From positions 1 through 64,000 of the forward strand of contig CAZWJF010000006.1 in NCBI GenBank assembly GCA_964634325.1: a stretch of DNA of 64,000 nucleotides. The letters are read 5' to 3'. The notes beneath the pieces are model-generated. The model did no database searches and had not been told where the DNA came from. It was given only the letters and a program-made list of their open reading frames with translations. Below, in pieces: positions 25,431-34,830 of the stretch. Made by a program: the position numbers and the translations under genes. The stretch is from JAJXWB01 sp964634325 (GTDB lineage: Bacteria > Pseudomonadota > Alphaproteobacteria > Rhizobiales > Beijerinckiaceae). The stretch's first letter is position 1, and each line of letters begins with the position of its first letter.

Positions 25431-27403
25431 GCACTTTCTCCAAGATCCTCATCGCCAATCGCGGCGAGATCGCTTGCCGGGTCATGCGCACGGCGCGCGA
25501 TATGGGCTATTCCACGGTCGCGGTCTATTCCGACGCCGACGCCGACGCGCTGCACGTGCGCGAGGCGGACGAAGCCGTGCGCATCGGGCCTGCGCCCGTT
25601 TCCGATTCATACCTCGATGCGCAAGCGATCATCGCCGCCGCGAGAGCGTCGGGCGCGGACGCCGTGCATCCAGGTTACGGCTTCCTGTCGGAGAACGACG
25701 ACTTCGCCGCCGCCTGCGAGGCGGCGGGTCTCGTGTTCATCGGACCGACGCCCCACGCGATCCGGGCCATGGGGAACAAGGCCGCGGCCAAGCGCCTGAT
25801 GATCGAGGCCGGCGTGCCCTGCGTGCCGGGGTATCAGGGCGCGGACCAGAGCGACGCGACGCTTGCAGCCGAAGCGCAGCGCATCGGTTTCCCGATCATG
25901 GCGAAAGCGGCGGCCGGCGGCGGCGGCCGCGGCATGCGGCTCATCTCGCGCATGGAGGATTTCGCCGACGCCGTTTCGACCGCGCGCTCCGAGGCGACAA
26001 ATGCGTTCGGTTCCGGCGAACTCATTCTCGAGAGGGCGGTCGTCGACGCCCGCCATGTCGAGGTGCAGGTGTTCGGCGATTCCCATGGCGAGGTCGTCCA
26101 CCTTGGCGAGCGCGACTGTTCGGTTCAACGGCGCCACCAGAAGGTGATCGAGGAAGCGCCGTCGCCGGCCGTCTCGGCAGAGCTTCGCGCGAAGATGGGC
26201 GCGGCCGCCGTCGCCGCCGCCAAGGCCATCGCCTATCGCGGCGCGGGCACGGTGGAGTTCCTGCTCGACAAGTCCGGCGAGTTCTATTTCCTCGAAATGA
26301 ACACGCGGCTGCAGGTCGAGCACCCGGTGACGGAGGAAATCACCGGACTCGATCTCGTGGAGTGGCAGTTGCGCGTCGCGGCGGGCGAGCCGCTGCCGCT
26401 GACCCAGGAGGAGATTCGTCTCGAAGGCCATGCGATCGAGGTGCGCTTGTACGCCGAAGACCCGGCCAAGAATTTCATGCCGCAGAGCGGGCGCATCGAT
26501 GTTTGGGCGCCTGCGTCGGGCAAGGGCGTGCGCATGGATCACGGCATCCGTTCGGGTCAGGAGATTTCGCCGTTCTACGATCCGATGATCGCCAAGGCGA
26601 TCGCGTATGGCCGTACGCGCGACGAAGCGCGCCGTCGGCTGATGCGCGCGCTGTCCGAAACCACCTTGTTCGGTCCGCCCAACAACAAGAACTTCCTGAT
26701 CGCGATGCTGGGCCATCCCGTCTTCGCGGCCGGCGAAGCGACGACGGGATTCATCGGCGCGCATTTCGCCGCCGGCTCCGAGACGATGGCCGAGAAGCAG
26801 CCGTCGGCGCGTTTGCTGGCGCTTGCGGCGACGCTGCTCTACGAGCGCAGCGCGAGCCAGCTCGGCGCGTTGATGGCGAGTTGGGATTCGACCGGCGTGT
26901 TCGCCAAGCCGCTGAAGCTCGCCGTGGGCGAGAAGGAGACCGGCGTCGTCCTGACCGCGCGCGGCGGCGGCGCATTCGCTGTCGTCGTCGGCGACGAGAC
27001 GGTGGAAATCGCGCTGACCGAACGTACGCCCGATACGGCGCGCTATCGGGTCGGCGGCGTTGACGCAAAGGCGCGGCTCGCCTTCGACGGCGCCGTCCTG
27101 CATCTCGAAGCCGGCGGCGAAACGCTGACGACCCGCGAGACGTCGCACGAGATCAAGAGCGGGGCCGAGCGGGAGGGCGGCGCGCGACTTGTCGCGCCGA
27201 TGAACGGGCGCATCGTCGCCGTGCTCGCGCAGGCCGGCGATACCGTGAAGAAGGGTCAGCGCGTCGTCGTTCTCGAAGCGATGAAGATGCAGCACGAGAT
27301 CGTCGCGGGCCGCGACGGCGTGCTGGAGGCGGTGTCGGTGAAGGAGGGCGACCAGGTCGCCACGCGCCACGTTCTGGCGACGCTGGCGGCTGAAGAGTCG
27401 TAG
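25427..27403 (+). CDS. Biotin-dependent acyl-CoA carboxylase, biotin carboxylase/BCCP (alpha) subunit
   Basis: The 658-residue protein carries biotin carboxylase (about 1-450, starting FSKILIANRGEIACRV, with the ATP-grasp loop AAAGGGGRGMR and EMNTRLQVEHPVTE) and a C-terminal biotinyl domain with the lysine in EAMKMQHE near residue 625. It carboxylates biotin with ATP and bicarbonate and partners the beta subunit 1.2 kb upstream. The GTG start overlaps the preceding stop codon. It is the MccA/AtuF-type, not the housekeeping acetyl-CoA carboxylase, where these parts are split. Confidence 0.92.
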
Positions 27404-27498
27404 ACGGCGCGGCCTCGTCGCTATCCCTTGCCGGCTCAGCGGAGGAGGGGGCGGCAGGCGGGGTTGATCACGCGCATCGACGAAGTGACGCATCTCCT

Positions 27499-27525
27499 TC
27501 CTCTCCCGTGAAGCGCGGGAGGGGC
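27499..27525. repeat. GC-rich inverted repeat
   Basis: CCTCTCCCG and CGGGAGGGG form a nine-base stem (one mismatch) around a seven-base spacer in the gap between the carboxylase alpha gene and the next dehydrogenase gene. A closely similar CTCTCCCG/CGGGAGAG hairpin occurs at 54084-54111. It could act as an attenuator or mRNA-stability element, or belong to a short dispersed repeat family. Confidence 0.4.
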
Positions 27526-27549
27526 GGCAGGGCAGGGGAGCATAATCGC

Positions 27550-28689
27550 ATGACCAGGAGCCCCTATTACGACGAAAGCCACGAGGCGTTTCGCGCGACG
27601 GTGCGACGCTTCGTCGACAAGGAAATCGCGCCATTCGTCGATGAATGGGACGAAGCGGGAGGCTTCCCGCGCGAACTCTACAAGAAGGCGGCCGACGTCG
27701 GCATTCTCGGCCTCGGCTATCCTGAGGAGTTCGGCGGCTCGCCCTGCGATCAGTTTCATCGCATCGTCCTGTCGCAGGAGCTGGCGCGCGCGGCGTCCGG
27801 CGGCGTCGCGGCCAGCCTGATGAGCCATACGATCGGGTCGCCGCCGATTCTGGCGGTCGGACCGGCGGCGATGAAACAGCGCGTGCTTCCGCAGGTGCTC
27901 GCTGGCGAGAAAATTTCGGCGCTGGCGATTACCGAACCGTCTGGCGGTTCCGACGTCGCGCAGTTGAAGACGACCGCCAAGCGCGTCGGCGATCATTACG
28001 TCGTCAACGGCTCGAAAATGTTCATCACCTCCGGCGTGCGCGCGGATTTCTATACGGTCGCGGTCCGCACGGGAGGGCCCGGCGCGAGCGGCGTGTCGTT
28101 GCTACTGATCGAGCGCGGCATGGAAGGCTTCACGCAGCAGCCGCTGCGCAAGATGGGATGGTGGGCGAGCGACACCGCGCAATTGTTCTTCGACGACGTG
28201 AAGGTTCCAGCCGAGAACCTGATCGGCGAGGAGAACAAGGGCTTCAGATATGTGATGCTCAATTTCAATTCGGAGCGCCTCGGCATGGCCGCGTCCTGCA
28301 CGGCCTTTTCGCGGGTGTGTCTGGAAGAGGCGCTCGCTTGGGCGCGCGAGCGCAAGGCGTTCGGCGGGCGGCTGGCGGATCAACAGGTGGTGCGTCACAA
28401 GATCGTGGACATGGCCATGCGCGTGAACGCGACGCAGGCCTGGCTGGAGCAACTCGCCTGGCGCGTACAGCAGGGCGAGAGCCCGGCGGCGGAGATCGCC
28501 ATGCTGAAGAACCAGGCCACGCAGACCATGGCGTTCTGCGCCTCCGAGGCGGTCCAGATTCACGGGGGCATGGGTTTCATGCGCGGCACGAAGGTCGAGC
28601 GCATCTATCGCGAGGTGAAGGTCAACGCGATCGGCGGCGGCGCGGAAGAAATCATGAAGGATCTCGCCGCGCGCCAGATGGGAATCTGA
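27550..28689 (+). CDS. Acyl-CoA dehydrogenase
   Basis: The 379-residue enzyme is an FAD-dependent acyl-CoA dehydrogenase. It contains ALAITEPSGGSDVAQLKTTA and AVQIHGGMGFMRGTKVERIYREVK. The C-terminal motif is IGGGAEEIMK, so the position used by medium-chain enzymes for the catalytic Glu holds Gly. It lies 146 bases after the carboxylase alpha gene on the same strand, with an inverted repeat between, and may be a weaker-expressed last member of that operon. Its substrate is unknown; it is distinct in sequence from the AtuD-like enzyme upstream. Confidence 0.88.
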   Translation: MTRSPYYDESHEAFRATVRRFVDKEIAPFVDEWDEAGGFPRELYKKAADVGILGLGYPEEFGGSPCDQFHRIVLSQELARAASGGVAASLMSHTIGSPPILAVGPAAMKQRVLPQVLAGEKISALAITEPSGGSDVAQLKTTAKRVGDHYVVNGSKMFITSGVRADFYTVAVRTGGPGASGVSLLLIERGMEGFTQQPLRKMGWWASDTAQLFFDDVKVPAENLIGEENKGFRYVMLNFNSERLGMAASCTAFSRVCLEEALAWARERKAFGGRLADQQVVRHKIVDMAMRVNATQAWLEQLAWRVQQGESPAAEIAMLKNQATQTMAFCASEAVQIHGGMGFMRGTKVERIYREVKVNAIGGGAEEIMKDLAARQMGI

Positions 28690-28765
28690 TCCGCCGGCGT
28701 TCCGCTATTTGGCATGATCCCGCATCGTCACTACATCTTGTGAGCAGGTGCGGGGATCGCGCGCA

Positions 28766-28996
28766 GTGCCCGAATGGATCAAACATCCGAAATGGAGGTG
28801 GCTTCGCCCGCCGGTGGGCGTCGCTCTGGTCATACTCGGGTTCTTCGGCTTCTTGCCGGTGCTCGGGTTCTGGATGATTCCGCTTGGGCTTGCCGTGCTG
28901 GCGATCGACTATCCCGCGGCCAAGCGAGCGGAAGTCTGGATGATGGAAAGATGGCGCACGTTCGAGGCGCGCTATCGGGGGCGCCGCAAGGAGTGA
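28766..28996 (+). CDS. Small membrane protein (PGPGW-like)
   Basis: The 76-residue product (82 from the alternative GTG at 28748) has a Trp-rich cytoplasmic start (PEWIKHPKWRWLR), two closely spaced hydrophobic helices (VGVALVILGFFGFLPVLGF and IPLGLAVLAIDY) and a basic tail. It resembles short PGPGW-type transmembrane proteins of unknown function found in Rhizobiales. GTG 28766 was chosen because GGGGA lies nine bases upstream. Confidence 0.65.
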   Translation: MPEWIKHPKWRWLRPPVGVALVILGFFGFLPVLGFWMIPLGLAVLAIDYPAAKRAEVWMMERWRTFEARYRGRRKE

Positions 28997-29022
28997 GCCT
29001 GAAGGCTCGCGATCCGTTTCAG

Positions 29023-29067
29023 CGCATCAATCGGTCCGAAAAGTCTGCAACTTTTCGGATTGATGCG
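29023..29067. terminator. Long bulged hairpin between convergent genes
   Basis: The left arm CGCATCAAT-CGGT-CCGAAAAGT and the right arm ACTTTTCGGATTGATGCG pair perfectly apart from a four-base bulge, around a CTGCA loop. It ends exactly at the stop codon of the PaaI-type thioesterase gene and follows the small membrane protein gene by 26 bases. It is probably a bidirectional terminator or a dispersed intergenic element. Confidence 0.55.
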
Positions 29068-29514
29068 TCATTCGATCACTTTCCAGATGCCGGTGGCCGC
29101 CATCACCGGCTTGCCTTTCACCTTCAGGACGCCGCGCAGGAAGATCACCGTCTTGGCTGCGCGCACGACTTCGGTTTCGCATTCGACGAAATCGCCGCGG
29201 CGCACGGCGGCCAGAAACTGGTTTTCGAGTTGCATGGTCACGCATTTGCGTCGGCCGCCGGCCTCCCAGGCCACAAAGCCGATGGCGTGATCGGCGAAGG
29301 TCATGAGCATGCCGCCATGCACCGCGCCCTGCCGGTTCTCGTGCTTTTCCTCGGCCAGAAACGCATAGCGCCAGGCCTCGCCGTCGCCGGTCGACGCCCG
29401 CTTGGCCCAGATCGGGCCGACGAGCGAGGAGAAGCCTGGCCCCTTCATGATTTTCCAGCCGTGCGCGGCCGGGTCGAATGTATCTGGCCCGGCGGTCGCC
29501 GCTTCGTCGCGCAT
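29068..29514 (-). CDS. PaaI-family hotdog thioesterase
   Basis: The 148-residue protein has the hotdog fold, with HGGMLMTFADHAIGFVAW as the active-site helix (an HGG followed by Asp) and CVTMQLENQFLAAVRRGD as the strand that follows. Such enzymes hydrolyse acyl-CoA thioesters, often aromatic or medium-chain, in the cytoplasm. It has no operon partner; the LysR gene ends 41 bases upstream on the same strand. A strong hairpin follows its stop codon. The substrate is not known. Confidence 0.87.
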   Translation of the reverse strand: MRDEAATAGPDTFDPAAHGWKIMKGPGFSSLVGPIWAKRASTGDGEAWRYAFLAEEKHENRQGAVHGGMLMTFADHAIGFVAWEAGGRRKCVTMQLENQFLAAVRRGDFVECETEVVRAAKTVIFLRGVLKVKGKPVMAATGIWKVIE

Positions 29515-29555
29515 GTCGTCCCTGTCCTACAAGAATGTCGCCTGCGGTCTTACCA

Positions 29556-30467
29556 TCAAGCGTCGGGCGGGAGAAAGTCGGCGCGGTTGGCGACGATGAA
29601 TTCCTGCAGGGCGCGAGCCGCCGGGAGCTGGCGGCGGTCGAGCCGGCGCATGACGTACCAGGTGCGCACCAGCGGAAGGCCGCGGACGTCGAGTTTGACC
29701 AGGCGGCCGTCGGCGAGTTCCGCCGCCACGGTGTGCGCAGAGATGAAGGCGACCCCGAGGCCGGCCATGACCGCCTGTTTGATCGTCTCATTCGAATCGA
29801 TTTCGAGCCCGTAACGCGGAGCGACGCCGGCCTGTTCGAAAAAGCGCTCCATGAGATTGCGCGTGCCGGAGCCGGGCTCGCGCACGACGAATGTTTCCGG
29901 CTGGAGCAATTTGGGCTCGAAACGGCGACGGCGCGCCAGCCGGTGGCCGGGGTCGGCGACGATCACATGCGGATGGTCGCCGATCGGGTCAGCCGCGCAG
30001 CTCTGGTCTTCCGGCGGGCGGCCCATGATGGCGATGTCGATCGAAAAGTCGCGCAGGGCGCGGATGACCTGTTCGCGATTTCCGACGGTGAGCGAAACGC
30101 GCACGCGCGGATGGCTCTTGGCGAAGGCGCCGACGATGCGCGGCGCGAAATATTTGGCCGTAGAGACGAGGCCAACGCTCACATGCCCTGCGGCGCCTCC
30201 GCGCAGGGTGGCCAGCGTCTCCTCGAATTCCGCGAACGCGCCGTCGATGGCGCGGCAGGCCCGGACGGCCTCGCGGCCGGCTGCAGTCAGTACGAATTTG
30301 TCCCCCGCGCGCTCGAGCAGCGGCATGCCGACGATCTGCTCGAAAAGCTTGATTTGCATGGAGATCGCCGGGGCGGTGACGAACAATTGCCGCGCGGCGG
30401 CCGTCACCGATCCAGTGTCGGCGACGGCGCGCAACGCATGAAGCTGCTTGAGGGTGACGCCGCGCAT
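29556..30467 (-). CDS. cbbR: LysR-family regulator, CbbR type
   Basis: The 303-residue protein has the LysR helix-turn-helix (LKQLHALRAVADTGSVTAAARQLFVTAPAISMQIKLFEQ within residues 6-45) and a two-lobed effector domain. The sequence RGGAAGHVSVGLVSTAKYFAPRIVGAF is characteristic of CbbR, the activator of Calvin-cycle genes. It is transcribed away from fbp, the standard place for cbbR. CbbR senses the redox and energy state through metabolites such as NADPH, ATP or RuBP. It implies a Calvin cycle in this organism, though the RuBisCO genes are not in the window. Confidence 0.88.
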   Translation of the reverse strand: MRGVTLKQLHALRAVADTGSVTAAARQLFVTAPAISMQIKLFEQIVGMPLLERAGDKFVLTAAGREAVRACRAIDGAFAEFEETLATLRGGAAGHVSVGLVSTAKYFAPRIVGAFAKSHPRVRVSLTVGNREQVIRALRDFSIDIAIMGRPPEDQSCAADPIGDHPHVIVADPGHRLARRRRFEPKLLQPETFVVREPGSGTRNLMERFFEQAGVAPRYGLEIDSNETIKQAVMAGLGVAFISAHTVAAELADGRLVKLDVRGLPLVRTWYVMRRLDRRQLPAARALQEFIVANRADFLPPDA

Positions 30468-30480
30468 GAGTAGACAATGT

Positions 30481-30520
30481 TTCAGAAAATCTGAATGTCT
30501 GATGCAGATATTTCAAATAT
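30481..30520. promoter_or_regulatory. Paired inverted repeats in the cbbR-fbp gap
   Basis: Two perfect inverted repeats lie in an AT-rich stretch: TTCAG-AAAAT-CTGAA at 30481-30495, which contains the LysR T-N11-A pattern, and ATATTT-C-AAATAT at 30508-30520. Their position between divergent cbbR and fbp fits CbbR operators. Their use by CbbR is inferred. Confidence 0.5.
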
Positions 30521-30601
30521 TCTGCTGAGACAAGCTCGGCGACATTCGTACGGGTCGCGTCCGCGCCATCGCGGCGGCCGATTTTGAGGAGCGCGCGCGT
30601 C

Positions 30602-31618
30602 ATGAATTTGCACGCCTATCTGAACGCCTGGGCAGGCGGCCGTCCGACCGAGACGGCGGTCGCGACGACGATCGGGCGTCTGGCGGAAGCCGCATTCACG
30701 CTATCGGAAGCCGTGGGACGCGGGCCGCTGGCCGACGACATGCACGAACTCGTGGCGCATCACGCGGACGGAGACGCGCAACGGCGCCTGGACATTCTGG
30801 CCGAGGAGACGGTCGTCGAGCGCATGCGGCACGCGCCCGTGCGTTATCTCGCCTCCGAGGAAAGCGAGTCGGCGATCGAAATGGTGCCGGGTTCGCCGGT
30901 CGCCGTGGCGGTGGACCCCCTGGACGGCTCCACGAATATCGACGCCAATGCGCCGGTCGGCATGATCTTCTCGATCCTGCCGGCGCTCGACAGCGCCGGC
31001 GCCACGTTCCGTCAGCCCGGCAGAGCGCAACTCGCCGCCGGCTTCTTCATCTTCGGACCGCATTCGAGCCTGATGCTGACCCTCGGCGACGGCGTCGTCA
31101 TTTTCACGCTCGACCGCACGACGCAGCGATTCACGCTGGCGCGCGCGAAAGTCACGACGCCGAAGGCCTCGCGCGAATATGCGGTCAACGGATCGAACGC
31201 GCGGTTCTGGACGGATGGCGTCCGCAGTTTCGTCGAAGAATTGATCGCCGGCGCCGACGGGCCCCGCGCCATCGATTTCAACACGCGCTGGGTCGGCGCG
31301 CTCTGCGGGGAGGCCTATCGAATCATTTTGCGCGGCGGGCTGTATCTCTATCCGGGCGGCACGCGGCGCGGGCAGGTGCGCGGACGTCTGCGGCTGCTGT
31401 ACGAAGCAAATCCGATCGCTTTCCTCGTCGAGCAGGCGGGCGGCGAGGCGACCGACGGCGATCGCCCAATTCTCGACGTGACGCCGGACAGTCTGCATGT
31501 CCATACGCCGTTGATTTTCGGTTCGCGCGACGAGGTCGAGCGTTTCCTGCGGCATCTCGGGCTGGCGCATCCGTCCACGTATCAAGCCGGCGAGCAACAC
31601 GCCGCATTGCGGATGTAG
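30602..31618 (+). CDS. fbp: Class I fructose-1,6-bisphosphatase
   Basis: The 338-residue enzyme removes the 1-phosphate from fructose-1,6-bisphosphate in the Calvin cycle and gluconeogenesis. The metal site is VDPLDGSTNID at about residues 105-115, and the substrate region includes NTRWVGALCGEAYRILRGG-like sequence (NTRWVGAL, LYLYPGG) near residues 225-250. The length fits class I enzymes. GAGGAG lies ten bases before the ATG. Being divergent from cbbR, it is likely a cbbF-type copy activated by CbbR. Confidence 0.93.
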   Translation: MNLHAYLNAWAGGRPTETAVATTIGRLAEAAFTLSEAVGRGPLADDMHELVAHHADGDAQRRLDILAEETVVERMRHAPVRYLASEESESAIEMVPGSPVAVAVDPLDGSTNIDANAPVGMIFSILPALDSAGATFRQPGRAQLAAGFFIFGPHSSLMLTLGDGVVIFTLDRTTQRFTLARAKVTTPKASREYAVNGSNARFWTDGVRSFVEELIAGADGPRAIDFNTRWVGALCGEAYRIILRGGLYLYPGGTRRGQVRGRLRLLYEANPIAFLVEQAGGEATDGDRPILDVTPDSLHVHTPLIFGSRDEVERFLRHLGLAHPSTYQAGEQHAALRM

Positions 31619-31697
31619 ACGGGATCGCTGCCGAATAAATGCGCGTTGATTTAGCGCGTCCAGAGTGTATTCCGGGATCGAAGATCAAGGAGTGCAC

Positions 31698-32672
31698 ATG
31701 GACGCGCTGACTGGCGGCCGACTGGAATTGAGCAAGTATCCACGACTATCGGCGCTCGTCGACCGCGCCCGCAGATTGCCGGCGATCTGCGCAGCGGTGG
31801 CGCACCCCTGCGACACAGCCTCGCTCGCAGGCGCGCTCGAAGCGTGGGCGCTCGGCATGGTCGAGCCGATCCTGGTCGGTCCGCGCCGCAAGATCGAAGC
31901 TGCGGCCGCCGCCGCGGGCTTTTCGCTCGACGGCCTGACGATCGAGGACGTCGCGCATTCCCATGCGGCGGCCGATCGCGCTGTCGAACTGGTGCGCTCC
32001 GGCGTCGCTCAGGCGATCATGAAGGGCGCGCTGCATACGGACGAGTTGATGGGCGCGATCGTGCGCGACGGAACGGGGCTCAAGACCGAACGCCGCATCT
32101 CGCATATTTTCGTGATCGACGCGCCGCTCTATCCCAAACTCATTCTGGTCAGCGACGCTGCGGTCAATATCGCGCCTGATCTCATGGTCAAGCGCGACAT
32201 CGTGCAAAACGCCATCGACCTGGCGCGCGCGATCGGCGTCGCGAAGCCGAAGGTCGCGATCCTGTCGGCGGTCGAAACCGTCAGCCCGAAAATTCCCTCA
32301 ACGGTGGAAGCGGCCGCGCTGTGCAAGATGGCCGATCGAGGTCAGATTTCCGGCGGCGCGCTCGATGGGCCGCTCGCCTTCGACAACGCCATCTCGCGGG
32401 AGGCGGCTGCGGCGAAAGGCATCGCCTCCGAAGTCGCGGGCGAGGCGGACATCTTGATCGTCCCGGACCTCGAAGCCGGCAATATTCTCGCCAAGCAACT
32501 GGTGTTTCTGGCGGGCGCCGAAGATTCCGGGCTGGTGCTGGGCGCACGTTGCCCGATCATGCTGACGAGCCGCGCAGACGGCGCCGCCGCGCGCATCGCT
32601 TCCGCTGCGCTGGCGCAACTCTACGTGCACTGGATGCAGGCGCAGGCGACGGCGAAACTGGCGGGCGAATAG
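31698..32672 (+). CDS. Phosphate acetyl/butyryltransferase family protein
   Basis: The 324-residue protein is a PTA/PTB-type phosphotransacylase, exchanging CoA and phosphate on acetyl- or butyryl-CoA. Recognisable parts are QAIMKGALHTDELMGAIV, TERRISHIFVID, SDAAVNIAPDL and GARCPIMLTSRAD near the C-terminus. The length fits the single-domain short class. The AAGGAG five bases before the ATG at 31698 decides the start. It follows fbp by 79 bases on the same strand. No acetate or butyrate kinase is in view. Confidence 0.88.
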   Translation: MDALTGGRLELSKYPRLSALVDRARRLPAICAAVAHPCDTASLAGALEAWALGMVEPILVGPRRKIEAAAAAAGFSLDGLTIEDVAHSHAAADRAVELVRSGVAQAIMKGALHTDELMGAIVRDGTGLKTERRISHIFVIDAPLYPKLILVSDAAVNIAPDLMVKRDIVQNAIDLARAIGVAKPKVAILSAVETVSPKIPSTVEAAALCKMADRGQISGGALDGPLAFDNAISREAAAAKGIASEVAGEADILIVPDLEAGNILAKQLVFLAGAEDSGLVLGARCPIMLTSRADGAAARIASAALAQLYVHWMQAQATAKLAGE

Positions 32673-32708
32673 ACCTCAAGCCGATTTCTATTTTGCGAAC
32701 TCAAATGT

Positions 32709-32731
32709 TCGACCGTCGTTTGGGCGGTCGA
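32709..32731 (+). terminator. Weak hairpin after the phosphotransacylase gene
   Basis: TCGACCG and CGGTCGA form a seven-base stem with a nine-base loop 36 bases after the stop codon. A short T-run occurs about ten bases later. It is a possible terminator only. Confidence 0.3.
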
Positions 32732-32848
32732 GCGGTTCCGATTTTTGAGATCGCATTACACTTTTGTGTCTTGTCAGAACTGTGAGCTGCATTCATCATA
32801 TTTTCGGGCAGAGACGAGTAATCGAATTGAATATCGGGAGGAAACAGG

Positions 32849-33364
32849 ATGTTTCCGATTCCAGTATCTCGCGCTCTTGCCTGGTTCCTGGTCGTAATTG
32901 CTTGTTCCGTCGGGTCTATTCGAGACGCCTCGGCCCAGATCGTGGCTTTGGGCGCGAGCAACGTCGAGGGATATGGCGTCTCCTCGTCGGAGGCGTTTCC
33001 AGCGCAGCTCGAGGCGATGCTTCGCGCGAAGGGCAGACCGTACTCGGTCTCCAACCAGGGCGTGTACGGCGATACGACTGCGGGCGTCCTCGGCCGCCTT
33101 GATTCCGCGGTTCCCTCGGGCACGCAAATTGTCGTTCTCGCCATCGGCGGAAACGATGTCCGGCGTGGGTCGACCGTCGCGGAAGCGAGGGCCGGCGTTC
33201 AGGCGATCGTGTCCCGATTGTCGGCGCGACGTATTCGCGTCGTCAACGCCATGCCCTTCGTGCTGGGGGCGTTGCGCAGCGGAATGAGACAAAGCGACGG
33301 CATACACCTCAGTCCGGAAGGGCACCGGGCCGTCGCCGCGAAGGTCGCATCGATGATCCGATAG
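32849..33364 (+). CDS. Secreted SGNH/GDSL hydrolase (arylesterase/TesA-like)
   Basis: The 171-residue protein has a signal peptide cleaved near ASA-Q (residue 29). The SGNH blocks are in order: block I reads ALGASNVEGYG, with Asp of the usual GDS replaced by Ala but the Ser kept; block II is NQGVYGDTTAG; block III is GGND; and block V has the Asp-His pair in DGIHLSPEGH. All catalytic residues are therefore present. It is short compared with typical TesA proteins. It would hydrolyse esters or thioesters in the periplasm. GGGAGGA precedes the ATG. Confidence 0.85.
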   Translation: MFPIPVSRALAWFLVVIACSVGSIRDASAQIVALGASNVEGYGVSSSEAFPAQLEAMLRAKGRPYSVSNQGVYGDTTAGVLGRLDSAVPSGTQIVVLAIGGNDVRRGSTVAEARAGVQAIVSRLSARRIRVVNAMPFVLGALRSGMRQSDGIHLSPEGHRAVAAKVASMIR

Positions 33365-33384
33365 CCTCCGCGAGCATCTCCGCC

Positions 33385-34830
33385 ATGAGCGAAGACGAGA
33401 ATGCGTCGTCGCCGCCGAGGCCCGTAGCCGCGCCGCGGCGCGGCCGACGGGCCTTCGCCAGCCTCCGGAAAATGGCTGCGCGACGAAAACTGTTGCAGTA
33501 CTTCGTGCTCGCGAAGACGGTTTTCGTGATCGGCGCGGCGATCTTCCCGCCGCTCGTGGCGACGGTCATCATCGTCGAGGCGATGTTCAAGACGCCGATC
33601 CTGATGTCGCCCGTCAAGGTGCCGGAAGGTTTCGAAAAGGCGGGCTATTCGGGCGAGACGGTCAGTCAGCGCCTGCTGGACGAAATCGCCAATCTCAACC
33701 GGATTTCGATCGCTGCAAAGCCGAAAACCGAGGTTGGGGACGCCGACGCTCTCGACAATCTGGCCAATGCGCAATTGTCGACCAGCGGACTCGACGTAAA
33801 GACGATTCAGACCATCATCCAGACCTTGTTTGGCAAGGAAATCGTTCGGCTCTCGGGCGAGATCACCACGCGGCGGGTCGGCGACGCCGAACTCGCACGG
33901 CTTCGTTTGAGGCGTTCGCCGGGTCGGGAATTGTTGATCGATGTCGAGACAGGCGCAGGGCCCGAGGATTTGTTGGCGAAGGGCGCAATGAATCTTCTCG
34001 AAAATATCGATCCTGAAATCGCCGCCGGCATCTACTGGCGCGAATATGGCGATGTGGAGAGCGCAACGCGTCTCCTTGCGGCCGCATTCGCCAAGCGGGA
34101 CCCGAAGATCAGCAAGTACGCGTACAATCTCAAATCATACATACTCGCATCGCAGGGCAGGGTGGAGGAGGCGCTCGCGGCTTCGGAGAAGGCGCGTTCC
34201 CTCGGAGGCGACGGGTTCGTGGCCGACAATTCCAAGGTGTTCGCGCTGATCGCCGGAAAACGTCACAAGGACGCGCTGGATATAGCCCAGGCGAACGCCG
34301 ACAGGCATCCATCCGAGGCGTCCGCGCACAACGTGTTGGGCATGGCCTTGCAGGCGATGGGGCGCAACGACGAAGCGATCCTCGCCTATCGCCGCGCGCT
34401 GCAAATCAATGTCAGACTGGGGATGGCCTACAGGCGACTTGCGGCGGTTCAGTCGACGACAGGAGACAGAAGCGCCGCCGTCGAGACGTTGCTCGAAGGC
34501 CTGTCCGTGCTGCCGGCCAGTCCGGGCATCCTCTACGATTACGCGGAGGAATTGCGTCGGTCCGGCGACATTCGCGGCGCCGCCACGGCGATGCGCAAAG
34601 CGTATCTGGTCAATCCGGACAATTGGGCGATCATCGTCTCGCTCGCCGAGCTGGAAGACAAGCTCGGCCGTCGTGCGGAGGCGGACAGGCTTGGTCAAAT
34701 CGTTCGAGCGCGCATGGCGGGCGGCGAGACGCCGCCGCCGCGTCTGAAGCTGCGCGCCGAAGGATTGGCGCAGCGCGCGCCGGCTGCAGCTCAGCCTTCG
34801 ACCGCCGCAGCGCCGCCCGCCGACGAGTAA
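33385..34830 (+). CDS. TPR-repeat membrane protein
   Basis: The 481-residue protein has one membrane helix at about 42-66 (LAKTVFVIGAAIFPPLVATVIIVEAMF) after a basic N-terminus, then a periplasmic region, and tetratricopeptide repeats at about 225-460, for example SEASAHNVLGMALQAMGRNDEAILAYRRALQ (diagnostic: AHNVLGMALQ and AYRRALQI). The C-terminal 30 residues are Ala/Pro-rich. It likely scaffolds protein complexes at the inner membrane. The Tad-domain gene follows after a 217-base gap on the same strand, so a link to pilus or surface assembly is possible but not shown. Confidence 0.8.
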   Translation: MSEDENASSPPRPVAAPRRGRRAFASLRKMAARRKLLQYFVLAKTVFVIGAAIFPPLVATVIIVEAMFKTPILMSPVKVPEGFEKAGYSGETVSQRLLDEIANLNRISIAAKPKTEVGDADALDNLANAQLSTSGLDVKTIQTIIQTLFGKEIVRLSGEITTRRVGDAELARLRLRRSPGRELLIDVETGAGPEDLLAKGAMNLLENIDPEIAAGIYWREYGDVESATRLLAAAFAKRDPKISKYAYNLKSYILASQGRVEEALAASEKARSLGGDGFVADNSKVFALIAGKRHKDALDIAQANADRHPSEASAHNVLGMALQAMGRNDEAILAYRRALQINVRLGMAYRRLAAVQSTTGDRSAAVETLLEGLSVLPASPGILYDYAEELRRSGDIRGAATAMRKAYLVNPDNWAIIVSLAELEDKLGRRAEADRLGQIVRARMAGGETPPPRLKLRAEGLAQRAPAAAQPSTAAAPPADE

